From contig NC_133108.1 in NCBI RefSeq assembly GCF_022965805.1, positions 19,542,056 to 19,606,055 of the forward strand: 64,000 bases of DNA, written 5' to 3'. The position numbers and the translations under genes were made by a program. The notes below the pieces were generated by a model. The model saw nothing but the letters and a program-made list of their open reading frames with translations. It searched no databases and had not been told where the DNA came from. This DNA comes from Primulina eburnea. Lineage: Eukaryota > Streptophyta > Magnoliopsida > Lamiales > Gesneriaceae. This document shows positions 21,703 to 34,222 of this stretch, in pieces (the first letter of the stretch is position 1; each line of letters opens with the position of its first letter).

Positions 21703-24700
21703 TCAGTGAAATAATGTTGGGAATTCTTGTCTCATATCAGATTCAGTCTCCCACGTAGCTTCTTCAACACCATGACGAGTCCATTGTACTTTTACCAACG
21801 GAATCATTTTCGTTCTGAGCTGTTTTTCTTTACGATCGATAATCCGGATCGGTTTCTCGACATAACTCAATGTCTCATCCAGCTCAGTCTCGTCTGGTTG
21901 AATCACGTGAGAATCATCGGGGAGATACTTTCGCAGCATTGATACATGAAAAACATCATGTATTCCAGATAATGAAGGCGGCAAAGCGGGTCGATAGGCA
22001 CGATCTCCTATCTTTTCTAGAATCTCATATGGACCCACATATCTTGGAGACAATTTCCCTTTCTTGCCAAATCTGACAACACCTCAGAAAGGAGAAATCT
22101 TCAAAAATACTCTGTCTCCTGCCTCAAATACCAACGGTCGTCGTCTGAGGTTGGCGTATTTGGCTTGTCGGTCCTGAGCTGCCTTCATTTTCTTCTGAAT
22201 CAGTTTCACCTTCTCAATCATATTTCTGATCATATCAGGTCCAGTCTCAGGAACTTCAGAGATATCATCCCAATATAATGGGGATCTGCATTTCTTTCCG
22301 TACAACGCTTCAAATGGTGCCATCTCGATACTCGTTTGATAGCTATTGTTGTACGAAAACTCACAAAGTGGCAATGGATCTTGCCATCCAGTGCTAAAAT
22401 CCAGCACTACAGCTCTCAGCATATCTTCCAATGTCTGAATCGTACGCTCTGACTGTCCGTCAGTCTGTGGATGATATGCGGTACTAAGATGTAACTTCGT
22501 ACCAAGAGCTTGCTGTAAACTTTGCCAGAAGTGCGAAGTAAATCAAGGATCACAGTCTGAAACAATCGACTTCGGCACTCCGTGCAATCTTACCACTTCC
22601 TTGACATAGATATCAGCCATCTGATCATATCTATATGTCATCTTGTATGGAATAAAACATGCTGATTTGGTCAATCGATCAATCACGACCCAAATCGCAT
22701 CACAACCTCTGGAGGATCTCGGTAGCTGTGTCACGAAATCCATGGAAATGTGATCCCATTTCCATTCAGGAATGGACAAACTCTGTAACAATCCTCCTGG
22801 TTTCTTCCTCTCAGCTTTCACCTGTTGGCAATTCAGACACTTGGCTACAAATTTAGTCACATCAGATTTCATTTGTTTCCACCAATACTGTGTCTTTAAA
22901 TCATTATGCATTTTCCTACCACCAGGATGAATGCTAAAACGACTGTTGTGCGCTTCTGACAGTATTCGCTGTCTCAATTCTGAAACATTTGGCACAACAA
23001 TACGATTATTCACATACAAGACATTGTCACGAACCTGATATTCCGATTGATGTCCAGTTCTGACCATCGCAATCGAATTCTGTACATTCTGATCAACTTT
23101 CTGAGCTTCTTTAATTTTCAAAAGTAGCTCTGGTTCAGCTCGAACATCACACAATCTCAGAGGCTGACGATCTGTCTCAAATACTAATCTAGACAAACAG
23201 TAATCTTCAATCAAATTCGATACACCAATCGTCGATAAGGATAGTGCACATACCTTTCGACTCAGTGCATCTGCTGCTGCATTGGACTTCCCTGGATAAT
23301 ACTTGATTTCACAATCGAAATCTTTCAATAAATCCAGCCATCTTCTCTGTCTCATATTCAATTCAGATTGTGAAAACAGATATTTCAAGCTTTTATGATC
23401 AGAATATATTTCGAATTTCTCACCGTACAGGTAATGTCGCCATATTTTCAATGCAAAGACTATGGCTGCCAATTCAAGATCATGAATTGGGTAACGAGTT
23501 TCATGGGGTTTCAGTTGTCTTGAGGCATAAGCAATCACATGCCCCCACTGCATTAAAACACAACCCAATCCTCGGTGAGATGCATCACAATAAACGACAA
23601 ATCCATCAGTACCTGAAGGAATCGTCAACACAGGCGCACTGGTCAATTTCTTATTTAACTCAAGAAAACTGGTCTCACATTCCTCAGACCAATTAAACGG
23701 AGCATTCTTCTGAGTCAACTGCGTAATCGGTTTGGCAATACTCGAAAAATCTTGGATAAATCGACGATAATATCCTGCCAAACCCATAAAACTGCGAATC
23801 TCGGGTACAGATGTCGGTCTTGGCCAAGAAATCACTGCCTCAACCTTACTGGGATCAACTGATATACCGTCTCCCGATATAATGTGACCCAAAAACACAA
23901 CCTGTTTCAGCCAAAAATCGCATTTCGACAATTTAGCATACAGTTTCTTTGTCCTCAAAATTCTCAACACCATCCTTAGATGATTAGCATGCTCAATCAT
24001 ATTCTTCGAATAAATCAATATATCATCAATGAATATTGTAACAAAATCATCCAAGTATTTCTGAAATACGCGGTTCATCAATCCCATAAATACCGCTGGT
24101 GCATTCGTCAAACCAAATGGCATGATAATAAATTCATAGTGTCCATACCTGGTTCTGAATGCTGTCTTTGAGATATCAGAATCCCTGACTCTCAGTTGAT
24201 GGTATCCAGATCTCAATTCGATCTTGGAATACACAGATGAACCTTGCAACTGATCAAACAGTTCATCAATACGAGGCAATGGATATTTATTCTTTACCGT
24301 TGCCTTATTCAGTTGCCGGTAGTCGATACAAAGTCTCATCGACCCATCTTTCTTTCTCACGAACAGTACTGGAGCACCCCAAGGAGATACACTCGGTCTA
24401 ATATATCCCTTGGCCAGTAAATCCTCCAACTGTTCCTTCAATTCTTTCAATTCGATTGGTGCCATCCGGTATGGAGCTCTCGAAATCGGGACTGTTCCTG
24501 GCATTAACTCAATGCTAAAGCCTATCTCTCGAATCGGAGGCAATCCAGGAATCTCGTCTGGAAAGACATCAGCAAACTCACACACCACTGGCAAATCCGC
24601 CAATGCTGGGCTCGTTTTCAGTAAGTCAACTGAATATACCATGAATCCATCCGCTCCCTTCTGCAATAATCGAGTCATATTTATTGCAGATATCAAAGGA

Positions 24701-26196
24701 ATTCTCGCTCGAGAACCCTTACCATAAAATTTCCACTCTTCAGCCATTTCAGATCTGAATCGAACTATCTTGTGAAAACAATCGACTGTAGCTCGGTACT
24801 TGGTCAACATGTCGATGCCGACAATACAATCAAAATCAGATAAACAAAGAATAATACAGTCTAAATCAATCGTATGCCCGTCGTACTGCAGTATACACGA
24901 TTTCACAGATTTCACCGCTATCAAACCTGTTCCTAACGGAGACGTGACAGATACTACCGTAGCTAAGGACTCAACAGGCAATGAATGCATTAAAGCAAAT
25001 CGCTCAGACGTAAAAGTATGTGATGCACCAGTATCAATCAGTACGTAAGCAGGATAACCAGAAATAAAACAGTTACCTGCAACTACATCATCGGGTGCAT
25101 TCTGTGCCTGCTCCTCGGTCAAAGCAAAAACTCTGGCCTGCTGTCTCGGAGGCTGGCTCACGATCTGGCCCCCTCCTGGCCTCTGCTGTGACAGAGTAGA
25201 CGGTGCTGGCTGAAAGGAATGAACGGCAGAAGATCGTCTCCCTGCCTGAGCCACGGATCCCGATGACTCAGCTGCCTGTGATCCCTGGGCACTCCTCTGG
25301 GGACACACTCGGGCAAAGTGTCCCTGCTGTTTACAGATACGACAGCTGCCAACTACTCCTCGACACTGATATGTGGAATGTCTCCCTCCACAAGTACCAC
25401 AGTATGGTCCAGTATAACTTTGGCTCTGACCGATCTGTCTCGAGCCACTCGAACTGGACGAGGTAGTCCCTGATTTCTTGAATTGCTTCCCTCTAGCCTT
25501 CAAGAAATCCTTTTTTCCGGTACTGCTGCTGCTGCCACCTTCAAATCGAGGAGGTGGTTATGGTCCCGGTACTGGAAGCACAAACGAAGCCTCTCTCTGC
25601 CTCATCAGGCCTGCCTCGGCTCCCTTGGCTCTGTTCAGGGCATCGGTGAAATTATTGGGCCTCCCGGTGTTCACCAAAGTGAAAATTTCAGGATTTAGGC
25701 CATTTATAAACTGGTCTGCAACGGCCTCATCACTCCCCGCCACTTGAGGAGCAAATCGGAGCAATGTCGAAAACTTAGCCACATAGTCCTCAATGTTTAA
25801 CTGGCCTTGTTTCAAGTTTGCAAATTCGGCTCCCTTGTCCTTCCTATAAGATACTGGAAAGAACCGTAGATAAAATTCAGTCTTAAACACATTCCAGGTA
25901 ATGGCCGTACCTCTCTTTTCCAATGCCCTTCTAGTCGTAATCCACCAGTGTTTAGCAACGTCATGCAACTGGTGTATTATCAGTTTCACCCTCTTTTCCT
26001 CAGTATACTCCAAAGAGTCAAACAGTGATTCAATGTCGTCCAACCAACTTTCACATTCCACGGAGTTCTCCGTTCCTTTCAAAGTCGGTGGATGAAATGA
26101 CTGAAACCTTTTCAGCAATTTCTCCATTGCTGTAGGTGTCACATCCATGGGAGGATTCGAGGTACTCCCATGTTCTGGCATTCTCCTCGGAGGCAT
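21703..26196 (-). pseudogene. Family-B gypsy gag-pol polyprotein with three in-frame stops
   Basis: One frame of about 1497 codons from ATG 26196 (MPPRRMPEHG). Gag retains RFQSFHPP...W and zinc fingers [13 protein letters not shown] and [14 protein letters not shown]. Protease has [13 protein letters not shown] has FIDDILIYS; RNase H has YCDAS, LELAA, SDHKS and ADALSR; integrase has the HHCC region, ISMDF, IVSD and GQSERT. The C-terminal tail (VKVQWTRHGVEEATWE) is chromodomain-like. Three stops break it: TAA at 25558-25560 between gag and the zinc fingers, TGA at 22543-22545 in integrase, TGA at 22084-22086 near the integrase end. Both TGAs stand where CGA is expected, consistent with decay of methylated CpG. 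All three segments are in the same phase, so no frameshift is needed. Confidence 0.92.
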
Positions 26197-26437
26197 ATCT
26201 GATAACCAAAAGGGTTAGCAGTTCCAACAATAATCCTGTTTCAAGCCTCCCTGGATCATCTTACAGCTGATCCATTCCAATAATACACAATACCATATCA
26301 ATAGCAGATAAGTCAGGTAACATGTATTAAAGCAGTAAACATGCTAGCAATCAAAAGCAAGGAAAGAAAATCTCATTCTACCCCGCTCACTAGCTCCTAT
26401 CTCAATCTCACGGATCTATCGCTCTGATACCACCTGT
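26197..26437 (-). other. Leader with Met-tRNA primer-binding site (26421-26432)
   Basis: GCTCTGATACCA on the plus strand lies five bases inside the LTR end at 26438. The rest is untranslated leader. Confidence 0.85.
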
Positions 26438-26949
26438 TGTGGGGACCCGGACGCTAATCAAGTTCTTAATCATCATTGGGACTAGTTAATCAATAATAAA
26501 CAGGGTCTAATTTTTTTTTTTAAAATGCGGAACGTAGTGACATACAACATAGATACATATCAGTATATAAAATACAAATCCTGTATTTCAACATTTATTC
26601 AAACTAGGGTTTAAAACTAAAGTCAAGTGTTTAACCCTACATCTAGTCCAAGTCCGGTGCCACCACTCTAATCACAATCTAGCTCTTCATCTCCTCGACC
26701 CTGGATCTGTCCCACCTGTTGTCAAGTACACATACAGACAAGACAATAGCCAGATATACCGGTGAGAATATAATCCCCAGTATAAATCAATGAAACATGC
26801 AATCATATAAACAATATAAAGCATGTAATCAGGTAACAGAATATGTAACAAATCTGAAACATAATCAATATCATGCTGTCGACAATACTCGTAGATCTAC
26901 AATTCAGACTAGACTCAATCCTAGTCTAGGGATCCCGGTTTCCAGATGT

Positions 26950-27138
26950 GGTATTCCTATATCGAATTCCGTAAAGGATGGAACCATAATCTCTATTACT
27001 CGATATAACCAGTGCCCTGGTATTCCTATATCGAATTCCGTAATAGAAGAATTCCAATACCCTTTACTCGATATAACCAAATATGGTGTTCCTATATCGA
27101 ATTCCGTAATAGATTCCATTACTCGATATAACCACACA
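26950..27138. repeat. Three 66-69 bp tandem repeats, second LTR copy
   Basis: Same repeat as 9334-9522. Confidence 0.8.
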
Positions 27139-28034
27139 TCCAGTATCCTGACCTAACTGTCACGGACTGTAGCTCTATCGCTAATATCCTATCTTGAGAC
27201 ATAGTGCAATGTGCCGTGGCGATACTACCACTATCCGGCACTTCTGTCACAAGATAACTTGTCTAATACCTGTCATCTAAATTCAAGAGAACAAGTACAT
27301 TAGCCAATTTAATGCAAATATCCATGCAATAAAATAAAGTATGTGATTTAGGGAAACCCAAGTCTCAACCGACTCAAGTCCATCTCCGAATACCACATTG
27401 ACTTATACCTTTCTTTCGTCGGTTTCTGGCTCAGTCGAAATCCTGAACTCACAGTCTGTCTGGCAATGACAATATCAATATACCGTCCCAATCAATAACA
27501 ATCTGATCAATTTGGATTTAATTCAAAATCAACGGTATGACGGTATAATTTCAGTATCCCCGTCAATACAACATCACCAGATAATAGTTACAATCCATAA
27601 CCCCTATCCAATACAATCCGTAATCCAATCACAATTCAAATCGGTCCGGTATAAATCAATATACCCTTAACAATTCATAATAATTCCACAATCAGCCCGT
27701 TTCTAAATATGACTTCGATTCTATGATGTCTAACATATCAAGAACATCATATATGAATTCCATTCAATTCTGACAACAACATAATTTCAAAGCATGTCAA
27801 AACGTAGCAAAACTTACGTCAAGTTGTAGCCTACGTCGCTAGGAACTCGATACCGAAGTTGGAATCAAATCAGACGGACGGATTTTACATAGTCGGAATT
27901 GGAATCACAAGAGGCTAAACTTCTCTCGGCTTTCCCTTTTCTTTTCCGGAAAATGAAATGCATGTGTATATATATATATACACAACTCACGCATTCATCT
28001 CGGCACTTGGCGCGTCCTTGGCCAAACACGTCTC

Positions 28035-28244
28035 GCGCTCGAGCGGTGGAAATCTACCGCTCGGGCGCGAGCTCAGCGCTCGGGCGGTTAAAACCTACCG
28101 CCCGGGCGCGGGAGGTTCTGTCTCGCACCAACATTCTTGGCGCTCGGGCGGTCAAAAACTACCGCCCGGGCGCCACCTTCTCTGCCCTAACAATACCTTT
28201 TTGAACATTGGCGCTCGAGCGGTCATTTTCTACCGCTCGAGCGC
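28035..28244. promoter_or_regulatory. Four GC-rich hairpins, second LTR copy
   Basis: Same four hairpins as 21251-21460. Here hairpin 4 is a perfect dyad (GCGCTCGAGCGGT with ACCGCTCGAGCGC). A TATA tract lies at 27967-27980 on its downstream (minus-strand) side. Confidence 0.72.
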
Positions 28245-28380
28245 CACTAGTTCTGTCCAAGCATTACACCCGTCGCGTAAAATCTCATTTCGTGTCCCGA
28301 TTAATCCTTTCGTAATCATATCAAATTATAAATCAATAATTTTCGATTACTAGGATTAAATTTCCGGGCATTACAGTATT

Positions 28381-29198
28381 CATGCATTAAGATAGGAAAG
28401 TCTGCGAGATCATCCAGACTTCTAGATGTTCGGCGATATCTCAGCTTAGGGGAAGATCACCGCCCCTTTGTAGACGTGGATACAGATCAGGCCGAAGTCT
28501 AGGAATAAGACGTACAGCACCTCGATTGGTAGGGTAGGTGACAGCCAGTGACGTCTTATTCACAACGGGATCCCTAGAGTTACAGATCGAGTCGAGTCTA
28601 GACATGCTTTGATTAGGACTTCATGTTCATATGGATGTGGCTCCTAGATCATGGGACCTATCGTTATTGCTTTCAGTTGTGCTAGCATGTTTTATGATTT
28701 AGATTGTTTATATGCATGTTTATCTGATTTGTGCTGCATGCTTAATTTCATAGATTATGGAATATATTGTGTTTATACATGATCGCATGTTTTATGAATT
28801 AGTTTGTTTATATACATGCTTACCATGTTTTATACTGGGATTTATTCTCACCGGAGTTATCCGGCTGTTGTCTTGTTTTGTATGTGTGCATGACAACAGG
28901 TGGGGCTGGATCAGGGTCGAGATGACGATGAGAGAAGACGAGTTAGCGTGGTGATTCCGGACTTGTAGCAGACTTGGTTTATTACTTGAATTTAGTAATT
29001 GAACCTTAGAATTAGTTTGTACAGTATTGTACTTTTCTACTGAACTGTAGTTCTTATACAGAGATGTATATTGTTTAGATTCCATTACCTTCCGCAGTTA
29101 CATGTTAAAAAGAAAAATTTTTAGACCCTGTTTTATCTTAATTGATAAGTAAATCCCGAGGATGATTAATAAGACAGATCAGCGTCCGGGTCCCCACA
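28381..29198 (+). repeat. 5' LTR of gag-only element, second segment
   Basis: Resumes the LTR cut at 8823 and ends GGGTCCCCACA. Includes an acceptor-like GACAACAG|GTGG ending at 28899. Confidence 0.92.
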
Positions 29199-29203
29199 AC
29201 AGG

Positions 29204-29215
29204 TGGTATCAGAGC
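29204..29215 (+). other. Primer-binding site (Met-tRNA)
   Basis: TGGTATCAGAGC, five bases after the LTR end. Confidence 0.9.
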
Positions 29216-29590
29216 TGATAGTTCCTTGAGACTTAGATTATCAGAGCGATAGATCCTTTAGGGATAGATCCTTTAGATTGAGATAGTCAGAACTGATAGA
29301 TCCTTTAGACTGAGATAGAAGAGAATGTGCGGGGTAGATGAATTTTCTTTCCTTGCATGTGTGTGCTAGCATGAGATTGATTTAATGTTGATTGACATTA
29401 TGTGCTAGCATGAGACTATGTGTTACTGCTTTAAGATACATGTTTACCTGATTATGTGATTGGAATTGGTATTATGTATTCTTAAGTATGAATCAGATCA
29501 GATTCATGATCAGCAGTAAGATGATCATAATCAGAGAAAGATTGGTACAGATTTGTAGTGCGAGATTACTAATGTGTTTGGTAATCAGAT

Positions 29591-30517
29591 GTACCGCCCA
29601 GAAGAATTCCAGAAAGAGGCAGTACTTCATATGATCAGACAGGTAGGTCAGAACCTCAGATAGATGTGTCAGAAATTCAGATGGAAACACAGTTACAGAG
29701 GTTCCAGTCGTTTCAGCCGCCGGTTCTGAAGGGAAATGAGACGCCAGCAGATTGTGAAAAGTGGCTTGAAGAAATAGAAATGTTATTTGAATTCCTAGAT
29801 TTCACAGATGAGTGTAGAATTAGGCTTATTGAGAACCAGTTGCACGAAGCTGCCAGAAGATGGTGGTTACTCACCAAAGGAGCTTTAGAGTAGAGTCGTT
29901 CAGTGATTTCATGGAAGATTTTTAAGGTTGAGTTCTACCAAAGATTCTTCCCCGTGTCATATAGGGAGGACAGAAGTGCAGAATTTGCAAACCTACAACA
30001 GGGTCAGATGAGTATTGATGAATACCTAGCACAGTTCTTCACCTTGTTACGTTTTGCCCCTCTTATAGCTAGAACTGATCATGCTATATCTAGTCAGTTC
30101 ATTCAGGGATTAAATCCAGAAATACGTACATTGGTGAATGTGAAGCAATCGAGTAGTTTTGCTGATACCTTGAATAGGGCCAAAAGAGCAGAAACGGTTC
30201 TGATAGGACAACAGGGAGTCTCGTATGATCTTCCAACATTAAATCCACAGCAACTGCCTTCTAGAGTTGAGATTGGCAGCAGCAGTGATAAGAGGAAAGA
30301 GCCATTGAAGATTCAAAAGAAACAGTTCAAGAAGTTAGGAAGTGATTCCTCTAGCTCTAGCAGTCCTAGTCCGAGCTATACCGGAGTGTATTGCAGGACG
30401 TGTGGAGGGCGACATTCTACAGAACAATGCCAAGGAGTGCTTGGTAAGTGCAATATCTGTAAGCAGACGGGACACTTTGCTAAAGTTTGTCCTCAGAGGC
30501 ATTTTCGAAGATCTTAA
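29591..30517 (+). pseudogene. Gag of family-B gag-only element
   Basis: Homologous to the gag at 26196 (RFQSFQPPVLKG, ARRWWLLTKGALE, QFIQGLNPEIRTLV) and ending with zinc fingers [13 protein letters not shown] and CNICKQTGHFAKVC. The codon where relatives have the start ATG is GTA (29591-29593), with the following PPRRIPERGSTS in frame, so no normal initiator is present. A TAG at 29891-29893 interrupts it where the second copy has CAG. Otherwise the frame is open, in sharp contrast to the adjacent pol. Gag assembles the particle that packages element RNA; this copy would need a new start and stop readthrough to make it. Confidence 0.88.
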
Positions 30518-33090
30518 AGAGCAAGGTCATGGGTGGTAATGACTGAAGAACAGACTCAGAATTCCCACAGGTACTATTGCTTGTATGATTATATGCATAG
30601 GTATTGATATGTACTAATGCATTATTTATGAATACCTGTGATTGAATAGCATGGAAATATGCTATATCTGTTGGATTAATGGTTACTGTAGTATTGATTC
30701 CTTGGTTGTTAAGGAATATGTTGATATCAGAGATTTCTGTGACATGATATACCACGGTTAGATAAGACTGAGATTGAACTAGATTGTGATGTACTTGTGT
30801 TATATGATTCTGATTGCAGTATTGACATGTATATGCTAAACAAGTACAGAAATATCGTAGAATGTGTGCCAGAAACGGTAAGATTCAGACCAGATCTGGC
30901 TGATAAACGGAGATTTTCCGGTAAGGATTCTAGATCCAGAATTCCTTAAATTATTGTACTGTTTATGACTCGATTATTACAAAAAGGAACAGATGGTATC
31001 CTTATGTATTCAATAGATTCATTGAAATCGAGTCTAGCAGTGACAGAATTGCTAGTAATATAATAGTTGACTGGTGTTTGCCTAGATAAGATGTCAGATG
31101 TGTTTGATATCAGAAAGGTAGATTTCAGAATTGAATCAATACCAAGTATTGCTGATATATTAGAACATAGTACAGAATGATTGACAGAATTGATATAATT
31201 GACAGATAAAAGAACATTAGCTGAGAAATCCAGTTGATTGAGTATTTCTCTGGAAGATAGTTCAGTTCTGTTTCTAAATTGATAGATTTTATGTTCAGAG
31301 ATATTCTGAAAATTATGCTTGGTGTATCTATGATTTATTGATATATTGCAGCATTTGATTGATTATATTGAATATTTGAAGATTGAGTTAAATATTCAGA
31401 GAACTATGATCATTGTATACAGAAATGGGTCAGGTATGAATCCGGTATGCAGTTATTGATACAGTGTTTATTCAGAATATGCAGTATCTGAAGATCGATT
31501 GATTTAGACAGTTAAGACAGAAAGATCAAGAATTCCAGAAATGTCAGAAATTTATTATCTGCTGATTATCTTATTCTGATTATTTATTCTCTCATTGATA
31601 TATATCTGTTGAGTATTGTTATTGTTCTACATCAGTATTTGAGACATCTGATATTGTTTGAGAGCATATTCTATTTGCAGATGAGATATGACAGATGATT
31701 TAGGCACTATGAAGATTGATCAGTAGTCAGAATCATCAGTGTTGCCGCAATCTTTGTTTTATGAGTACTAGATCTGTATCGGTTCTTTCTATTCTGAATC
31801 TGATGTAATATTCCTGTTATTGTGAATCAGTGTTTGATACAGATTAGTGTAAACAGTCAGACATGTGATCGGAATGTTCAGAATTTGGTTGTAGTAATCA
31901 GAACAGAGCATCAGTCAGAATAACAGATATTTGATTTTGTGTTATATGGGACTGATTATGTTATGATATCAGAATGTTTCAGAATTGGTTACAGATTTTG
32001 ATATCTGTAGTCAGAGCCGAATACCAGGTAGGTATTTCTTCTTTAATCTATGATTTTTCACTGATTTGTTTATACAGCATAGTTTGAATCTGAACTCACA
32101 GATAGTGTCAGAACCGCATAGTAGTGGATTCAGTTTTCATTCATATAGTTGAGAATGTATGATATTCGAACAGACAGTCGTGATATAAACAGATTAGATC
32201 AGTTGTAACAGAATTTGTACAGAAATGTTAGCATAAATTGTACTGACAAGTCTGAATTGCTAACAGAAGAAGACAAAAAGATAGAAATCAGAAGATTATT
32301 ACAGATTTTGTATAGTTCTGAATAGAAATGGGAGTACATTTCTATGGTTTTCGTAATAAAATTACCGCCATTTTCTTTAGATTATGATATGATTATGATT
32401 GACAGATTACTCAATCTATGTCTATCAGTGTACCAGATTACGTACAAACAGAACTAGATGACATAGATCGATGTCAAAGAAATAATCAGATAGATTAGAA
32501 TATTGAATAAGATGATATCAGATTGTGATTTTGATGGAGTTGTACTTGTGATAGAGTATATCATAAGCTCTCTTGTGCAGATTATTCACAGATTGACAGA
32601 TAGTCAGGGCGTGGTTACCAGATATTGACAAATATTTGTAGAGCATTAGTACTGGAGGTTAGTACTAGTTTATATAGATTATTGTCATTGTGTGACTTAC
32701 TGTATGACAATAGTTATTGAGATAGTTCAGAATGGACAGATTTAAGAAACCAATGCCGGATGATGACGATTGGTATTGGAAGATGAAGATTGATTATGTC
32801 CTAGATTGGGATAGACTGATGGGATAACAACTACGGGTGGTATTGTTTGGTTATAGACTGCAGATTGGCATATACGGATGTTGTATAGCCAGTAATGCAG
32901 GATTGAGTCAGCTAGAACGAGTTGAAAAAGGATTATGATATTATAATTCTTGAATTTTGATTTCAGATTGGAATCAGAAATATACCTTACAATGATGTTA
33001 GTGAAACGAGTTTGGATGTTAAACTCTGTTATACATTTCTTCTAGTAGATTTGGATTGCTTGAGGTGAGTTCGAGAACGAACTCAGATCT
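30518..33090 (+). pseudogene. Heavily decayed pol of gag-only element
   Basis: No usable frame, yet short pieces of family-B pol remain in order: the end of protease and the linker (30830-31150, NKYR...VRF, TRLLQKGTDG), the RNase H-integrase linker (GCCGAATACCAGG at 32017-32029, compare SEYQVR), and the integrase core (MIDRL at about 32397). The spacing is shorter than in the full pol at 21703-26196. Composition has drifted towards AT with endless CAGAT/CAGAAT-like words. The equivalent stretch at 52072-54190 is recognisably the same decayed sequence. Confidence 0.75.
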
Positions 33091-33104
33091 AAGAGGGGGA
33101 GAAA
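33091..33104 (+). other. Polypurine tract
   Basis: AAGAGGGGGAGAAA immediately before the 3' LTR. Confidence 0.88.
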
Positions 33105-33264
33105 TGTAATGCCCGAGAATTATAGAATTGTTAAGCCAAGATTATTAATCTTCATTAACGAGAGACTCGGAAGATATGAGAATGCATGACATGCAATGAG
33201 GGAAGAAAGATTTGAGAAACCAGGTGTGACATGATCAGGAAACTAGAATTTAGAAGTTTGCACG

Positions 33265-33470
33265 ACCGCACCCGCGGTGCGTGTGCAGAAAATGTAGTGC
33301 AAAGCCCGTAGCCACACCGCACCTGCGGTATTAGATGGAGCGCACCCGCGCTGTGACACCGCACCCGCGGTCTTGTAGGCAGCGCACCCGCGGTCAAGCT
33401 TCGGGAAATCTGGATAGAATCGACGAGACAGGACCGCACCCGCGGTGCATGTATGACCGCACCCGCGGTG
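33265..33470. promoter_or_regulatory. GC-dyad motif array (7 copies)
   Basis: Same seven motifs as 7675-7880; one that reads CCCGTGGT in the 5' LTR is CCCGCGGT here. Confidence 0.6.
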
Positions 33471-33518
33471 CGACGTGCAGAACCAAAAATGATGCCACGT
33501 TTCTAGATTTGCATGCAG

Positions 33519-33526
33519 TATAAATA
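33519..33526 (+). promoter_or_regulatory. LTR TATA box
   Basis: TATAAATA about 50 bp after the dyad array. Confidence 0.6.
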
Positions 33527-34163
33527 TATGTGGATGACACGTTTTTCTTCAGAATTTTGGCAAGGAAACCGAGAGACTTGAGAGAATTTCCTTCCGCCTT
33601 TTTAAGTTGCGATTGTGGAAGATCCGTCTATCAGAATTCGAATCCGAAAGTAGTATCGTTCTCCTCGTGCTACGAGCTATACAAGGACGTAAGTTTTGTT
33701 ACGTTCTGAGATGTTTTGAAGATATGATGTTGCTAGAATTGCATGTGATTCAGATATGGTGTTTCTACTACCGTAAATATCGTATAATTGAAGTCAGATT
33801 AAAGAATAGACTATGTCTGTAATTGTTATGATTTTTGAAAGATAGTGACTGAGATTCTATATTAGAATTGTGTTAGTATTCAGAGTATGATTGTATTGAC
33901 AACGATTATGAGTTTCAGTATTATATTTGTGATGTTCAGATTGACGGGGTTATTCAGATTGTATTGTTATGCCGTCGAAACATCAGTTGAGTTAGATTGA
34001 TCAGATTCAGATATGAGTTCGATTAGATTCTGATATTATTGATATGACTCAGATTGTATCTCTTGAGATATTGATCAGATTGTATACTGATTTGAGTATT
34101 GATCAGAACAGATTGTGTATTGAGTTATTTACTGATACGTCGTATTCGATATTGTCATTTCAG

Positions 34164-34222
34164 ATTGGATAAGGACAGAGTTGAATACAGATCATCATCT
34201 TCCTCAGACGGGGACGACAAAG
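34164..34222 (+). other. Exon-like block in family-B leader
   Basis: Preceded by TTTCAG and followed by GTATAATT. Upstream lies a GTAAGT at 33689, downstream a GACAACAG ending at 34932. Equivalent blocks occur at 8574-8632, 49764-49821, 38368-38402 and 63402-63462, with lengths of 35-61 bp. Untranslated; splicing is inferred only. Confidence 0.4.

Larger units (their letters stand above)
8824..28375 (-). mobile_element. Family-B Ty3/gypsy chromovirus with full gag-pol, carrying a nested copia
   Basis: Minus-strand element bounded by GTATT (8819-8823 and 28376-28380). The 5' LTR is 26438-28375 (1938 bp); the 3' LTR is 8824-9665 plus 20483-21591 (about 1951 bp without the copia). The interior has a Met-tRNA primer site (26421-26432), one long gag-pol frame with three stops, and a polypurine tract. 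Domain order gag, protease, RT, RNase H, integrase, chromodomain-like tail fits a Tekay/Del-type chromovirus. It sits inside the 5' LTR of the gag-only family-B element. Confidence 0.92.
26438..28375 (-). repeat. 5' LTR of family-B gypsy
   Basis: 1938 bp, uninterrupted. Plus strand starts TGTGGGGACCCGG and ends CCGGGCATTACA, followed by GTATT. Near-identical to the split 3' LTR. Confidence 0.93.
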
